Assembly: GCF_009930815.1 (NCBI RefSeq)
Contig: NZ_CP022222.1
Coordinates: 8,102,501-8,166,500 of the forward strand
Origin: Bradyrhizobium sp. CCBAU 051011
GTDB taxonomy: Bacteria; Pseudomonadota; Alphaproteobacteria; Rhizobiales; Xanthobacteraceae
Direction: 5' to 3'
Length of the DNA: 64,000 nt
The translations under genes were made by a program, and so were the position numbers. Positions 9,841 through 18,777 of this stretch are shown here, piece by piece. How positions within the stretch are numbered: position 1 is the first letter of the stretch; each line of letters begins with the position of its first letter. The notes under the pieces are model-generated. The model was not told the origin of the DNA. It did no database searches and saw nothing but the letters and a program-made list of their open reading frames with translations.

Positions 9841-9871
9841 TTGAATCGCACGTAGCGTTAGATTGTACGGT
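9841..9871 (+). promoter_or_regulatory. MerR-type promoter, copy a (orphan)
   Basis: -35 TTGAAT at 9841-9846 and -10 TACGGT at 9866-9871 are separated by 19 bp, the overlong spacer of MerR-activated promoters. The spacer dyad is AATCGCACG-N3-CGTTAGATT. The same design precedes the merR gene at 59106. No intact gene follows within about 600 nt. Confidence 0.6.
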
Positions 9872-10489
9872 CTTAAAAAGCAGGTGGCGCCCCTCTGGCC
9901 ATTTCAACGCTTCCAACCAAGTGATGAGAATTGCTAATGTCCCACACTCGTGAGCTCACGTCGCAAAATCACGATGCTCGAGCACTCACCCGAAAGCAAA
10001 GTGGTCCATCAGCCGCATCGCAAACCTACCACGTTGCGCCCGGAATAGGATGAGAGTCTGGCGCGATCTGCGCAGCATGTGGGTGATAGCCACGGCTGTT
10101 ACAGACCGCTCCTGGTTCTCTCTCCCCGACCAGATGCAGCTTCGGCGGCATTTGGAGGTAGCTCAATCCACAATGCTTGCGAGGTATATCTTACCGGTAT
10201 CGAAACTTCTTTCGTCTACCCGGGTCGCAATCGTTGTTTCGCCCGGCGTTGGCGGCTCTGGCTCATCGGCGACCGGCGGCTTGTTAGCCGCCTCCATGCG
10301 CTCGGAAGCTACGGCATCTACGAATAGGACGACCGAAGCACCGCTGCGATAGGTGTGCAGATACGCGAGTGCGCTTCCGCGGCCGTCAATGCTTTGAATG
10401 GTCCCGCCCTGTTTCGCGGTAGACAGGTCACGCTGCGCTTCGCGCAGAAAGGACAATACCGCAGGTTGTCTCAACATGAAGAGGATATC
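9872..10489. other. Intergenic region downstream of orphan MerR-type promoter
   Basis: No recognisable gene. A minus-strand frame at 10163-10537 (124 aa, ending near FDTGKIYLASIVD) is open but has no homologue I recognise, and it overlaps the start of the next plus-strand gene. Confidence 0.3.
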
Positions 10490-10798
10490 GTGAATCAAAA
10501 GCTGCGAACGTATCGGTCTTGGTTTTTCAAAGTACACCGCTGTGCAGCATCACTTGCCGTTGCTGCTGTGACTACCACGGTTCTATGCGCCGAACAGGCG
10601 GGTGCGCGAGATCGGCTGGCGACACCGGAGGAACGAGAAGCTTGCACACCGGACGTGCTTCGCCTTTGTAGCAGCCACATACCTGATGCAGGAGCCATCA
10701 CTTCCTGTCTCAGAGCCAAGTTCGGAAACCTGAGTGACCAATGTCGCTACGTGATATCGTTTCGAGACTCTGCCAAGCGAAAGGAAAGCTCGAAGTGA
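10490..10798 (+). CDS. Small secreted Cys-containing protein
   Basis: 102 aa from the GTG at 10490, with GAGGA at 10481-10485. Residues 1-40 are a signal peptide (basic start, then ASLAVAAVTTTVLCAEQAGA). The mature part has EACTPDVLRLCSSHIPDA followed by ITSCLRAKFGNLSDQC, giving four cysteines in the C-x7-C-x11-C-x11-C manner of short Bradyrhizobium exported proteins. The function is unknown; disulfide-bonded periplasmic or extracellular location is inferred. It stands alone upstream of the acyl-CoA carboxylase genes. Confidence 0.6.
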   Translation: MNQKLRTYRSWFFKVHRCAASLAVAAVTTTVLCAEQAGARDRLATPEEREACTPDVLRLCSSHIPDAGAITSCLRAKFGNLSDQCRYVISFRDSAKRKESSK

Positions 10799-10979
10799 GC
10801 CGGCGCCGATAGCCCGCCGGCTTCGATTGCCTACGTTCGAGACCAGCCCCTGGGGCTGAATTGCAGGATGGCAACGCCGAATGGGGACAGATGAAAGGGC
10901 GCGGGTAATTGAGGCTGCACCAACCGCTTGCGAATGACGGAATTCTTGGCGCTGGACACTTACTTGGACGAACAGGCGA

Positions 10980-12455
10980 ATGCGTGAAATACCCTTCCAA
11001 ACCGTTCTGATCGCCAACAGAGGCGAGATTGCCGTACGAATCATCAAAACCTTGCGAGGGCTGGGGCTTCGCTCTGCAATTGTCTACCACGATGAGGATG
11101 CGGGGACGCCGGCTGTTGCCATGGCTGACACGGCGATTGCGATCAGCGGTCGCACTCCGATTGCCGCCTATCTCGATATCCCGCAAATCATCGCTGCTGC
11201 CCACAAGGCGAGCGCGGACGCCCTTCATCCGGGCTATGGGTTTCTCTCCGAGAATGCTGAGTTCGCCAGGGCCGTGACAAAGGCGGGCATTGCTTTCATC
11301 GGGCCAGCTCCGGAAAGCATCGAACTGATGGGCGACAAAATCAGGGCTCGCAACTTCGTTCAGCGGAGCGGTTTTCCGGTTGCACCTTCCGCGATCGAAG
11401 AAGATGATCCAGCGACATTCACATTCAGGGCGCGAACTGTCGGCGTTCCTTTGCTGGTGAAGCCATCGGCTGGAGGTGGCGGCAAGGGCATGCGGATCGT
11501 GCGCGACGTCGCTAACTTGGAGGAAGCGATTGCGCAGGCGCGCAGTGAGGCGCAGAGATACTTCGGCGATGCCCGGCTTTACATCGAACGATACGTCGAA
11601 AACCCGCGGCACATCGAAGTCCAGCTGCTCGGCGACTCCTTCGGAAACGTGGTCCATCTCTTCGAGCGAGAGTGCTCGGTCCAGCGCCGGTTCCAGAAAG
11701 TCATCGAGGAGGCGCCGTCCCCCACACTATCGCCGGAGTTGCAGAGGCGGATCTGCGAAGCTGCCGCGGGCATCGCGCGTGCCGCCAAATACCAGAACGC
11801 AGGCACTGTCGAATTCATCTACGGCGGCGGAGAGTTCTATTTTCTCGAGATGAATACGCGTCTGCAAGTTGAGCATAGTGTGACCGAGATGATCACCGGC
11901 ATCGATCTTGTTGCGCAACAGATCTATGTCGCCGCCGGCCGCGAACTTGGATTTTCGCAATCCGATATTGTCTCGAAAGGACACGCGATCGAGGCTAGAC
12001 TGTATGCGGAAGCCCCGGAACGTGGGTATGTTCCGACGACTGGCAAGGTACTTGTTCTTGAGTATCCGGACGGCGACGGCATACGGGTCGACAGTGGCAT
12101 CGTGCAAGGCCAGCAGATCACGACAGCGTTCGATCCCATGCTCGCAAAGATCATCGTGCATTCGCCCACGCGCATGGAGGCTGCGCTGAAGGCCCATCGG
12201 GCGATGCGCGAGCTGGTGCTTCTCGGCTGCGAGACAAACGTAAGCTTTCTTACACGTATCCTCCACGACAAGGCATTTTTGAGCGGACACGTCCATACGG
12301 GATATCTTGAGGAAAATCCGCATATTGCATCGAGCGAACCCGCGTCCGACTTATCTGACTTCCTCGCCACAGCCGCCCTCCTGGCGAGACCTGTCCGCGA
12401 ATCTGCAGATGCCGTGCCCGAGCTTCACGTAGCGCTGGGCAGCTGGAGAAACTGA
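10980..12455 (+). CDS. accC: Acyl-CoA carboxylase, biotin carboxylase subunit
   Basis: 491 aa. It carboxylates biotin on the carrier protein using ATP and bicarbonate. The N-terminal domain has IANRGEIAVRIIKTLR, the ATP-grasp glycine loop is SAGGGGKGMRIV, and EMNTRLQVEHSVTEMITG holds metal- and ATP-binding residues and the active-site Arg. It lacks the fused biotin carrier domain seen in MccA or PccA alpha subunits; that domain is encoded separately by the next gene, which starts 1 nt after this stop. The symbol reflects family only, since the true substrate may be propionyl-, methylcrotonyl- or another acyl-CoA. It is probably a second copy beside a chromosomal accC. Confidence 0.92.
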   Translation: MREIPFQTVLIANRGEIAVRIIKTLRGLGLRSAIVYHDEDAGTPAVAMADTAIAISGRTPIAAYLDIPQIIAAAHKASADALHPGYGFLSENAEFARAVTKAGIAFIGPAPESIELMGDKIRARNFVQRSGFPVAPSAIEEDDPATFTFRARTVGVPLLVKPSAGGGGKGMRIVRDVANLEEAIAQARSEAQRYFGDARLYIERYVENPRHIEVQLLGDSFGNVVHLFERECSVQRRFQKVIEEAPSPTLSPELQRRICEAAAGIARAAKYQNAGTVEFIYGGGEFYFLEMNTRLQVEHSVTEMITGIDLVAQQIYVAAGRELGFSQSDIVSKGHAIEARLYAEAPERGYVPTTGKVLVLEYPDGDGIRVDSGIVQGQQITTAFDPMLAKIIVHSPTRMEAALKAHRAMRELVLLGCETNVSFLTRILHDKAFLSGHVHTGYLEENPHIASSEPASDLSDFLATAALLARPVRESADAVPELHVALGSWRN

Positions 12456-12456
12456 C

Positions 12457-12960
12457 GTGAACCACTATTTTGAAGTTGATGGCGTAGCTTATCAACTATC
12501 GCTTTCGCGTTGCCAACATGGCTATCGGCTTTGCTTGAGCAATCAAGTGATTGCTCCAATCGCGTTCTCCCAGCAAAGCGAAGGCCGCGGCGTTCTTACC
12601 ATCGCTGGCGAAAGCGAACCGGTTCGGTTCGCCATCGACGGCGATGTTGTTCATGTGCATATGCGCGACAGGACGCGCATTTTGCACTACCGCGACCCAT
12701 TGAGAACGCTCGCTTGCGCGAACAATAAGCCACATCATCTGATGGCGCGCGCGCCGATGCCTGGCCTGGTCGTTACGACCAGCGTTTCGCCTGGCCAAGC
12801 CGTTTCCGCAGGCACGCCGCTGATGAAAATCGAGAGCATGAAGTTGGAAACTATCATACGCTCTCCACGAGACGGGGTGATCGACCGGATTCACTTCAAC
12901 GAAGGCGAAAGCTTCGAGCAAGACGCAGTGCTGGTTACGCTCTCCGAGGAAGGGCGCTGA
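12457..12960 (+). CDS. Biotin carboxyl carrier protein of acyl-CoA carboxylase
   Basis: 167 aa from the GTG at 12457, one base after the accC stop. The last 75 residues form a biotinyl/lipoyl domain: RAPMPGLVVTTSVSPGQAVS, then the biotinylation site ESMKLE with the acceptor Lys, then GVIDRIHFNEGESFEQD. The first 90 residues resemble the linker domain that joins biotin carboxylase and carrier in methylcrotonyl/propionyl-CoA carboxylase alpha chains. The gene therefore looks like the detached C-terminal third of such an alpha subunit. It is cytoplasmic and translationally coupled to both neighbours. Confidence 0.88.
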   Translation: MNHYFEVDGVAYQLSLSRCQHGYRLCLSNQVIAPIAFSQQSEGRGVLTIAGESEPVRFAIDGDVVHVHMRDRTRILHYRDPLRTLACANNKPHHLMARAPMPGLVVTTSVSPGQAVSAGTPLMKIESMKLETIIRSPRDGVIDRIHFNEGESFEQDAVLVTLSEEGR

Positions 12961-12961
12961 G

Positions 12962-14569
12962 ATGCAGCGGATCGCTTCTGCAGTGGATGTCAAATCCCAA
13001 GAATTTCGCCTCAACCAACTCCATAACAGACGACTCGCGGCCGAATTGAAGGAACGACAACGTACCGTCCGCTTCAACCGCGCTGAACGGGAACTTGAGC
13101 GGCTGCGCCGGCAGAACAAACTGTTTGTACGGGATCGGGTCGAGGCTTTGCTCGATCCAGATACGCCGTTCCTCGAGCTTTCGACTCTAGCCGCTAACAA
13201 GGCTTACGACGGCGATGTGCCCGGCGCAGCGCAGGTCGTCGGCATCGGCATCGTAGCGGGTCACGAAGTCATTGTTCACGCCGACGACGCTAGCGTGAAG
13301 GGCGGCGCATGGTATCCGCTGTCTGTCAAGAAGATCGTGCGGGCCTTGGACATCGCGATCGAGAACCGTTTGCCTGTTGTTCATCTGTGCGACTGTGCTG
13401 GTGGATTTCTGCCTTTGCAGGCGGAGTTCTTCGCGGATCGATACTACGCCGGGCGAATCTTCCGCAATCAGTCCATTCTCTCGAAGATGGCAGTGCCGCA
13501 AGTCGCCATCGCAATGGGTCATTGTACCGCAGGGGGGGCGTACGTCCCCGCGCTTAGCGACTACAACATCATCGTGGAGGGAACGGGCGCGATTTTTCTA
13601 GGGGGACCCCCGGTCGTGAAAGCGGCCACGGGCGAAACGGTATCCGCCGAAGAGCTTGGCGGCGCTCATATGCATACCAGCGTGTCTGGAACGAGTGACT
13701 ATCTCGCAAACTCCGAGATGCACGCGATTGCCATCGCGCGGGACATTGTCGCTGGCTTCAATCCTGCTACGAAAGCCTCGATCAATAGAGTCGCTCCGGA
13801 GCCGCCCGCTTACGATGCGTCTGAGTTGTACGGTATTCTTCCCAGGGATCCTCGAGTGCAGTTCGACATGCGGGAGATTATCGCCCGTCTGGTCGACGGC
13901 AGCCGATTCCACGAATACCAGCCTCGCTATGGCGAGTCTTTGGTGTGCGGCTTCGCCCGCCTTTATGGATATCACATCGGGCTTATTGCAAACAACGGCG
14001 CACTGTTCGGCGATAGCGCGCTGAAGGGCGCTCACTTCATCCAGTTGTGCGACAAGAACCGAACGCCTCTGCTGTTTCTGCAGAATATCACGGGTTTCAT
14101 GGTCGGCCGCGAATACGAACGGCGCGGCATCACCAAGGATGGCGCCAAGCTGATCATGGCCGTCTCTGGAGCGTCGGTGCCTAAATTCACGGTTATTTGC
14201 AACCGCTCCCACGGAGCGGGGACATTCGCTATGGCGGGACGAGCTTTCGATTCACGCTTTATGTTCTCCTGGCCGCAGTCTCAGATTTCAGCGATGGGTG
14301 CAGAGCAAGCGGCAGGCGTGCTTACGCATGTCAAGGCAAGACAATTGGCCCGGGCGGGTGGACGCTTATCGGAACAAGAGTTGGCGGCCATCCGAGAGCC
14401 TATTGTCGAAGAGTATCGGGAACGATCGAGCGCCTACTATGCAACTTCCGAAATCTGGGACGACGGCATTCTTGATCCCGTCGACACCAGAAGCGCGCTC
14501 GCAATCGTCCTGAGCGCTTCGCTCAATACTCCCATCGAGGCGCCACGTTACGGCGTCTTCAGAATGTAG
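12962..14569 (+). CDS. Acyl-CoA carboxylase, carboxyltransferase subunit
   Basis: 535 aa, starting 1 nt after the carrier stop. It moves the carboxyl group from carboxybiotin to an acyl-CoA. The two crotonase-fold halves are present: the N half with DDASVKGGAWYPLSVKKI and GHCTAGGAYVPALSDYNI, and the C half with FLQNITGFMVGREYERRGI, KFTVICNRSHGAGTFAMAGR and GAEQAAGVL. This arrangement and length are those of methylcrotonyl-CoA carboxylase beta-type subunits (MccB), and geranyl-CoA carboxylase is also close. With the two upstream genes it forms a complete three-part enzyme. Substrate assignment needs a family tree. Confidence 0.9.
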   Translation: MQRIASAVDVKSQEFRLNQLHNRRLAAELKERQRTVRFNRAERELERLRRQNKLFVRDRVEALLDPDTPFLELSTLAANKAYDGDVPGAAQVVGIGIVAGHEVIVHADDASVKGGAWYPLSVKKIVRALDIAIENRLPVVHLCDCAGGFLPLQAEFFADRYYAGRIFRNQSILSKMAVPQVAIAMGHCTAGGAYVPALSDYNIIVEGTGAIFLGGPPVVKAATGETVSAEELGGAHMHTSVSGTSDYLANSEMHAIAIARDIVAGFNPATKASINRVAPEPPAYDASELYGILPRDPRVQFDMREIIARLVDGSRFHEYQPRYGESLVCGFARLYGYHIGLIANNGALFGDSALKGAHFIQLCDKNRTPLLFLQNITGFMVGREYERRGITKDGAKLIMAVSGASVPKFTVICNRSHGAGTFAMAGRAFDSRFMFSWPQSQISAMGAEQAAGVLTHVKARQLARAGGRLSEQELAAIREPIVEEYRERSSAYYATSEIWDDGILDPVDTRSALAIVLSASLNTPIEAPRYGVFRM

Positions 14570-15049
14570 CGATCGGATCAGGCGCAAAGCGAGAAGGCGT
14601 TGATCATGCCGATTCTTCGATTTGACTGGCTTCCAAATCGGCGGCTGGGTCTACCTCCACGCTCACGGAAAGGCAGATAAGTAAAACGCATCACCTTCGC
14701 CGCGGCCTTCCGTCGATAAAAACTGGATCTGAACTATATGTGCTCCAGTGTCGAAACTTTCGAAGCAGCTAGAGAAAACCGAATTCGAACCCGCTCCGGT
14801 GGCGACCACTGAGACGCTGATGCATCAGCGAAGTTTGACGCAAGCACGGGCGACCGGCCCCGAAACGGTTTCGTGAGCTTCCGAGCCGATATGTTCTTGA
14901 GCCAAAGCGATTCGCCGTGTCAAGCACGCAGCTTGCGCCTACCGCCTTTGGGTCCGGACTAGGTTTCGCCTCTCAAAGGATCAACGCCCGCGACCGAAGC
15001 GCCCGAAGCGGCGCTCTCGTCGCCCCGAACGGACCGAGGAGCACACCTA
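14570..15049. other. Intergenic, nothing recognised
   Basis: No open frame of note. A short palindromic patch around 14752-14775 (ACTTTCGAAG core) faintly recalls a tts box but departs from it at several positions. GAGGA at 15036-15040 serves the next gene. Confidence 0.35.
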
Positions 15050-15592
15050 GTGGACAAGTCCAACAAACAATCAACATTTGAAGAACATTCCGATCAAGGA
15101 CAGGCGGTAAATGACTGGAAATGGCATCACGGCCTGAACCGCGAAGATGCGCAGCGCGTCCCTCGCAAGGTCCAAGTTCGCAGATTTGTAAGAGAGGCTG
15201 CCCTCGATTCAGTCCCGATTGCGCTTCGCGCTCTGATATTGATCAACTGTGGAGCTGGGCTTGCAGTCATGTCATCTCTCGAAGGCGTAGCAACCAGAGT
15301 CACAATCGATCTGAGCCTTATCGGCGCCCTCTCTTCAGCAGCGATGTACTTCGCGTTGGGGGCTGCGCTCGCTTTCCTTGCAATGTTCGCCGGCGCCGCT
15401 GCTGAAATCGCGGTTTCGAGGCTCAGGACTTTTGAGCCACAACGGATACAAGAGGCGCGCCGCTTGCGCGCTGCGAACGCCGCGCGCATTTGCCACGTCT
15501 GTTCGTTTGTTTTCGCGCTGGCCTCGCTAGCTTTGTTCGCTTCTGGAATGGCCGATGCGAGCTCCACACTCCCGATGCTTCTGCAGAGGTAA
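15050..15592 (+). CDS. Hypothetical inner-membrane protein
   Basis: 180 aa from the GTG at 15050, with GAGGA 9 nt upstream. The first 50 residues are polar. Hydrophobic stretches near residues 55-75 (ALRALILINCGAGLAVMSSL), 88-122 (two helices, with AMYFALGAALAFLAMFAG) and 150-172 (CSFVFALASLALFASGM) suggest three or four membrane helices. The fold and function are not recognised. It sits alone between decayed regions. Confidence 0.55.
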   Translation: MDKSNKQSTFEEHSDQGQAVNDWKWHHGLNREDAQRVPRKVQVRRFVREAALDSVPIALRALILINCGAGLAVMSSLEGVATRVTIDLSLIGALSSAAMYFALGAALAFLAMFAGAAAEIAVSRLRTFEPQRIQEARRLRAANAARICHVCSFVFALASLALFASGMADASSTLPMLLQR

Positions 15593-15658
15593 GCTGCCCA
15601 ACCGCCTTTGGACTTGATTAGAACCGAGCTCGCTGAGAACTGCCAGGAGCCCTCGCCC

Positions 15659-15907
15659 ATGCAGTGCCCGAAATGCAACTCCGATGACTAGTGCGAAATC
15701 GCGTCACATGATCCCTGGAGCGGTCGACCGATGATCGCCTGCAATGTCTGCGGCGAATATACCGTGCACAAGCCGGCCGAGCGCGAGGAGGCGTACGCGG
15801 TCATTGCCGGCGCCCTGACTGGCGAGCACCAACACGACGCGCCGGCTGATGCGGGCAAGATCCTGGATGCCCTGGAGAATGCTGGTCTAACGATCACGCG
15901 CAGCTGA
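15659..15907 (+). pseudogene. Zinc-ribbon protein interrupted by an in-frame amber codon
   Basis: Reading from the ATG at 15659 gives MQCPKCNSDD, then TAG, then CEIASHDPWSGRPMIACNVC-GEY and a helical tail ending at 15907 (82 sense or amber codons plus stop). CPKC and CNVC form the two halves of a treble-clef or zinc-ribbon knuckle. The amber codon at 15689-15691 splits them. A restart at the ATG in GRPMIACN would leave only one CxxC. It is most simply a recent nonsense pseudogene. Confidence 0.5.
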
Positions 15908-16606
15908 AAGCGAATAAAAAACTGACCCGCCCATGAACAGCGGTGCGTGGTTGTAATGCGAGGCTTCACGCCGCTGTCACCGATCTGAAGCGGCAGGTGG
16001 ATCGAGATCCATAAGCTAAAGAACTTCCAGACACTGCCTAGCGCCTGCTATGAGTTCTCGACTTCGCGGCTGTCTGTAGCGAATCTTTGTCGTGAACAGC
16101 CGGTAAGCGATCGCGATCGTCTGTGGACGCTCCTGATGACGATTGCGCCCTCGTCTCGCCCATCTGGCACGACAATGCTAGGTGCCGTGACGATCTCGAC
16201 TAGAAACATCGTAGGATAACCATGTAATGTACGGGCCCTACGGCTGTTGCCGGCGATAGTCGTCCAGCCATTTTAGCCAGCCCAAGGCAGGATGAGTTCT
16301 GAGTCTGTCCTGAAGGTTTGATTGGGCGTCGATCCCGATCGGTTCGATAACCAGCATGAATGTCGGAAACACCATGATTTGCGAAGGGGACGGCAGCACT
16401 CGTGGCCGCCGCGGGCGGGCCCGCTCCTCGGCCGCCAAGATTTCTCAGTCGTCCTGGTCGGCCTGGAAACACCCGGCGACCCGTTCCAATGTCAGTAACT
16501 AACCTTTCGAAGTGGTTTCTCAGACGCTTGTGTCCCCGTCACTCTGGAACGCGCGAGATTGCATATTGGGACGGCATAATTGGTTCAGCCAAGCCACTAA
16601 AAGGGA
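15908..16606. other. Intergenic, nothing recognised
   Basis: About 700 nt without a convincing gene on either strand. A TGGCAC...GC pattern at 16165-16178 has 9 nt between GG and GC, one short of a sigma-54 promoter. Confidence 0.35.
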
Positions 16607-16637
16607 TTGAACCTGACGCTGCGTTAGGTTGTAGGAA
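16607..16637 (+). promoter_or_regulatory. MerR-type promoter, copy b
   Basis: -35 TTGAAC (16607-16612), 19-bp spacer, -10 TAGGAA (16632-16637). The dyad AACCTGACG-N3-CGTTAGGTT is the most symmetrical of the six copies. It is followed at 16644 by a short coding start (MTKPTPRK) like the N-terminus of the intact MerR protein at 59106, which then runs into a trpD 3' fragment. Confidence 0.65.
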
Positions 16638-16643
16638 TGAATT

Positions 16644-16916
16644 ATGACCAAACCTACGCCACGCAAGCCATCGGCACCGGTGACCCGCCAGCCGAGGGAC
16701 TGAAGGGCGGCGACGCCAATGCCAATGCAGTGGCGCTGAAAAGCGTGCTCGACGGCACGCCAAGCCCATATCGCGGTATCGCGCTTCTCAATGCGGCCGC
16801 GGCATTGATCGTGGCCGGCCGTGCCAAAACCTTGAAGGAAGGCGTCGCACTAGGGCAGAAATCGCTTGGTAGCGGCGGCGCCGTTGAAACAACTAATCGC
16901 AGTATCCAACGCCTAA
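16644..16916 (+). pseudogene. trpD: merR start joined to a trpD 3' fragment
   Basis: The first codons read MTKPTPRK, like the MerR N-terminus. From about 16690 the sequence encodes the C-terminal part of anthranilate phosphoribosyltransferase ([39 protein letters not shown]), and after a frameshift near 16880 it finishes [10 protein letters not shown] and a stop at 16914. The catalytic N-terminal three quarters of TrpD are absent, so it has no enzyme activity. It lies directly before trpC, as in chromosomal trpDC operons, and marks the left end of a captured chromosomal segment. Confidence 0.7.
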
Positions 16917-16932
16917 CAGCCGAGCCTAACCG

Positions 16933-17751
16933 ATGTCCGATATCTTGACGAAGATCAAAGCCTACAAACGCGAAGAGATCGCAGCCGCCAAGCGCGCCTT
17001 GCCACTTTCAGAGGTCGAAACGCTCGCACGGCAGGCCTCGCCGCCGCGGGGTTTTCTCGCCGCCATCTGCAACAAGCACGCAGCAGATGAATATGCGCTG
17101 ATCGCCGAGATCAAAAAGGCCTCTCCCACCAAGGGCCTTATCCGGAGCGACTTCGATCTGCCCTCGCTAGCCAGGGCCTATGAAGGGGGCGGCGCTGCCT
17201 GTCTGTCGGTACTGACGGAAACGCACCTCTTCCAGGGGCACCCTGATTCCACGGTCGCGGCGCGCGCGGCATCATATCTTCCGGTGCTGCGCAAGGACTT
17301 CTTGCTTGACACCTATCAGGTGGCCGAAGCGCGCGCTCAGGGAGCCGACTGCATTCTGATCATCATGGCGGCGCTTGAAGACGAAGCCGCGCGTGAGATT
17401 GAGGCTGCGGCAATGTCTCATGGTATGGATGTGCTGATCGAGATCAACGACGTCGAGGAGATCGATCGGGCGCTTAAACTCCGCTCGCCGATGATCGGCA
17501 TCAACAACCGCAACCTGCGCACCTTCGAGACCGCTCTTACGATCAGCGAGGCGCTGGCGCCGCTCCTACCCAAGAATCGCGTGATCGTCGGCGAAAGCGG
17601 TATCCGCTCGCAGGGCGATGTTCTGCGTCTTTCGCGGCTTGGCATTTCGACCTTCCTGGTCGGAGAAAGTCTGATGCGGCAGGCTGATGTGAGGGCGGCG
17701 ACCCGCGCGCTGCTCTCGCGCGAGGCGGCGGCTTCAACCGGAGCGCAGTAA
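16933..17751 (+). CDS. trpC: Indole-3-glycerol phosphate synthase
   Basis: 272 aa, normal length. It converts CdRP to indole-3-glycerol phosphate in tryptophan synthesis, in the cytoplasm. Active-site features of the (beta/alpha)8 barrel are visible: [43 protein letters not shown] and VIVGESGI. The gene follows a trpD fragment by 16 nt, so it probably came in with a copied chromosomal trpDC piece and may be a second trpC. Transcription could now come from the MerR-type promoter at 16607. Whether it feeds tryptophan or indole-acetic acid supply in symbiosis is unknown. Confidence 0.92.
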   Translation: MSDILTKIKAYKREEIAAAKRALPLSEVETLARQASPPRGFLAAICNKHAADEYALIAEIKKASPTKGLIRSDFDLPSLARAYEGGGAACLSVLTETHLFQGHPDSTVAARAASYLPVLRKDFLLDTYQVAEARAQGADCILIIMAALEDEAAREIEAAAMSHGMDVLIEINDVEEIDRALKLRSPMIGINNRNLRTFETALTISEALAPLLPKNRVIVGESGIRSQGDVLRLSRLGISTFLVGESLMRQADVRAATRALLSREAAASTGAQ

Positions 17752-17984
17752 TGCGCGACAAAACCTCCCAGCCAAGCTCCCTTCGGTCCGAATACTGCTC
17801 GGCGGCGCCGCTGTTCGACGACGGCTATTCAGCATTCGGAAGGTCCGCAGAACTCTCACGTCAGCCCCTAGCCGGTAATCTCCCCTGCTTTGAGTGGGGC
17901 GATAAGTGCAGCCGGTGATGGAGAGGCGAAATGCAGCGTTTGAACCAAATAACGGTGCCCTAGCGCGGGATTAACGGCAGAATC

Positions 17985-18239
17985 ATGGAAAGTCTTAAAA
18001 TCGAGGCAGAGATTCGTCAGATGAGTGCGGTCTATGCTCGGAGCAGCGCGCTTTTCGGGCGGCAGCATGCGTACCGCATCAATCCTGCCGAGCTGATCGA
18101 GGCCAAGGCGGCGGCTGACATATCGAGCGCCGCTCAGATCGCCAGAGCTGGAGCGAAGCGCCCCACCGAGATCATCGAAGAGATAGGCGGCTCGGTGAAT
18201 CGCGCTCCGCGCTGGAGCGCCAAAAGAGGCAAACAATGA
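17985..18239 (+). CDS. Small hypothetical protein, first gene of overlapping run
   Basis: 84 aa, not recognised. It is charged and Ala-rich, with a helical pattern (IEAEIRQMSAVYARSSALFG, then AELIEAKAAADISSAAQIAR). The stop overlaps the next start by 4 nt (ATGA at 18236), a sign of translational coupling. No strong ribosome binding site precedes the ATG. Membership of a coupled run ending in a flavin reductase suggests a shared process but not which one. Confidence 0.45.
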   Translation: MESLKIEAEIRQMSAVYARSSALFGRQHAYRINPAELIEAKAAADISSAAQIARAGAKRPTEIIEEIGGSVNRAPRWSAKRGKQ

Positions 18240-18475
18240 TTTCTTGGCAGACAGACACGGTACCCGGATCGATCGCGCTGATCGAACTCATGTTTCGTAA
18301 GCTTCGCGAAGTGATCGATACAGACGCCTCGATCCCGCCTGAGCTGCGGCTTTCGTTGCACGCGACGCTGGATGAGCGCCTTATCTCCGGGAAAAATCGC
18401 CTTCTCGACAGTATCAGCAGGCAAAATGGCGCTTGGGCGATGCCCATGTCACCACCGAGGAATGATTTGCAGTGA
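18236..18475 (+). CDS. Small hypothetical protein, second gene of overlapping run
   Basis: 79 aa, not recognised. The middle has an amphipathic helix (LIELMFRKLREVIDTDAS) followed by PPELRLSLHATLDERL. It overlaps the gene before and the gene after by 4 nt each. No signal peptide or membrane segment is seen. Confidence 0.45.
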   Translation: MISWQTDTVPGSIALIELMFRKLREVIDTDASIPPELRLSLHATLDERLISGKNRLLDSISRQNGAWAMPMSPPRNDLQ

Positions 18476-18777
18476 ATGATGCCCCGCGCGGACAGGTTAC
18501 GGATGGCCAGCCCTTCGGAGTACCGGCATCCTGCCCGTCGCTCTTCCCGCCCTACGACACGAGGAAGTGGAACGTACTCGATCTGACGCGGAGGCGCGAC
18601 GAAGGTTATGTCCAAGCGGAGCCAGCTGTTGTGTTCAGCTGCATCGCCAGGTCAGTCAGATTACAGGTGCCACCAAGCGCGAACAGCGCGGAGGCAACTT
18701 CAACGGTCGCGAACCTGCGCGATCTCCGCATGCCTCAAAGGTTCGAAGTCAAACGCCACTCTGGAGCTGGGCTATGA
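18472..18777 (+). CDS. Small hypothetical protein, third gene of overlapping run
   Basis: 101 aa from the GTG at 18472, which overlaps the previous stop. It is not recognised; composition is mixed with no clear domain, and two other frames are open across part of it, so it could be a degraded gene. Its TGA overlaps the flavin reductase ATG (18774-18777). Confidence 0.35.
   Translation: MNDAPRGQVTDGQPFGVPASCPSLFPPYDTRKWNVLDLTRRRDEGYVQAEPAVVFSCIARSVRLQVPPSANSAEATSTVANLRDLRMPQRFEVKRHSGAGL

Noticed and set aside
14745..14785. Possible tts box before the membrane protein gene at 15050
   Set aside because: Short symmetrical ACTTTCGAAG core only, and the downstream gene is not a known type III gene.
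16165..16178. Sigma-54-like TGGCACG...GC
   Set aside because: GG and GC are separated by 9 nt, so it should be inactive, and no gene follows closely.
16637..16948. 103-aa frame as an intact gene
   Set aside because: It begins in the -10 region of a MerR-type promoter and runs through a frameshifted trpD fragment; it is a pseudogene.
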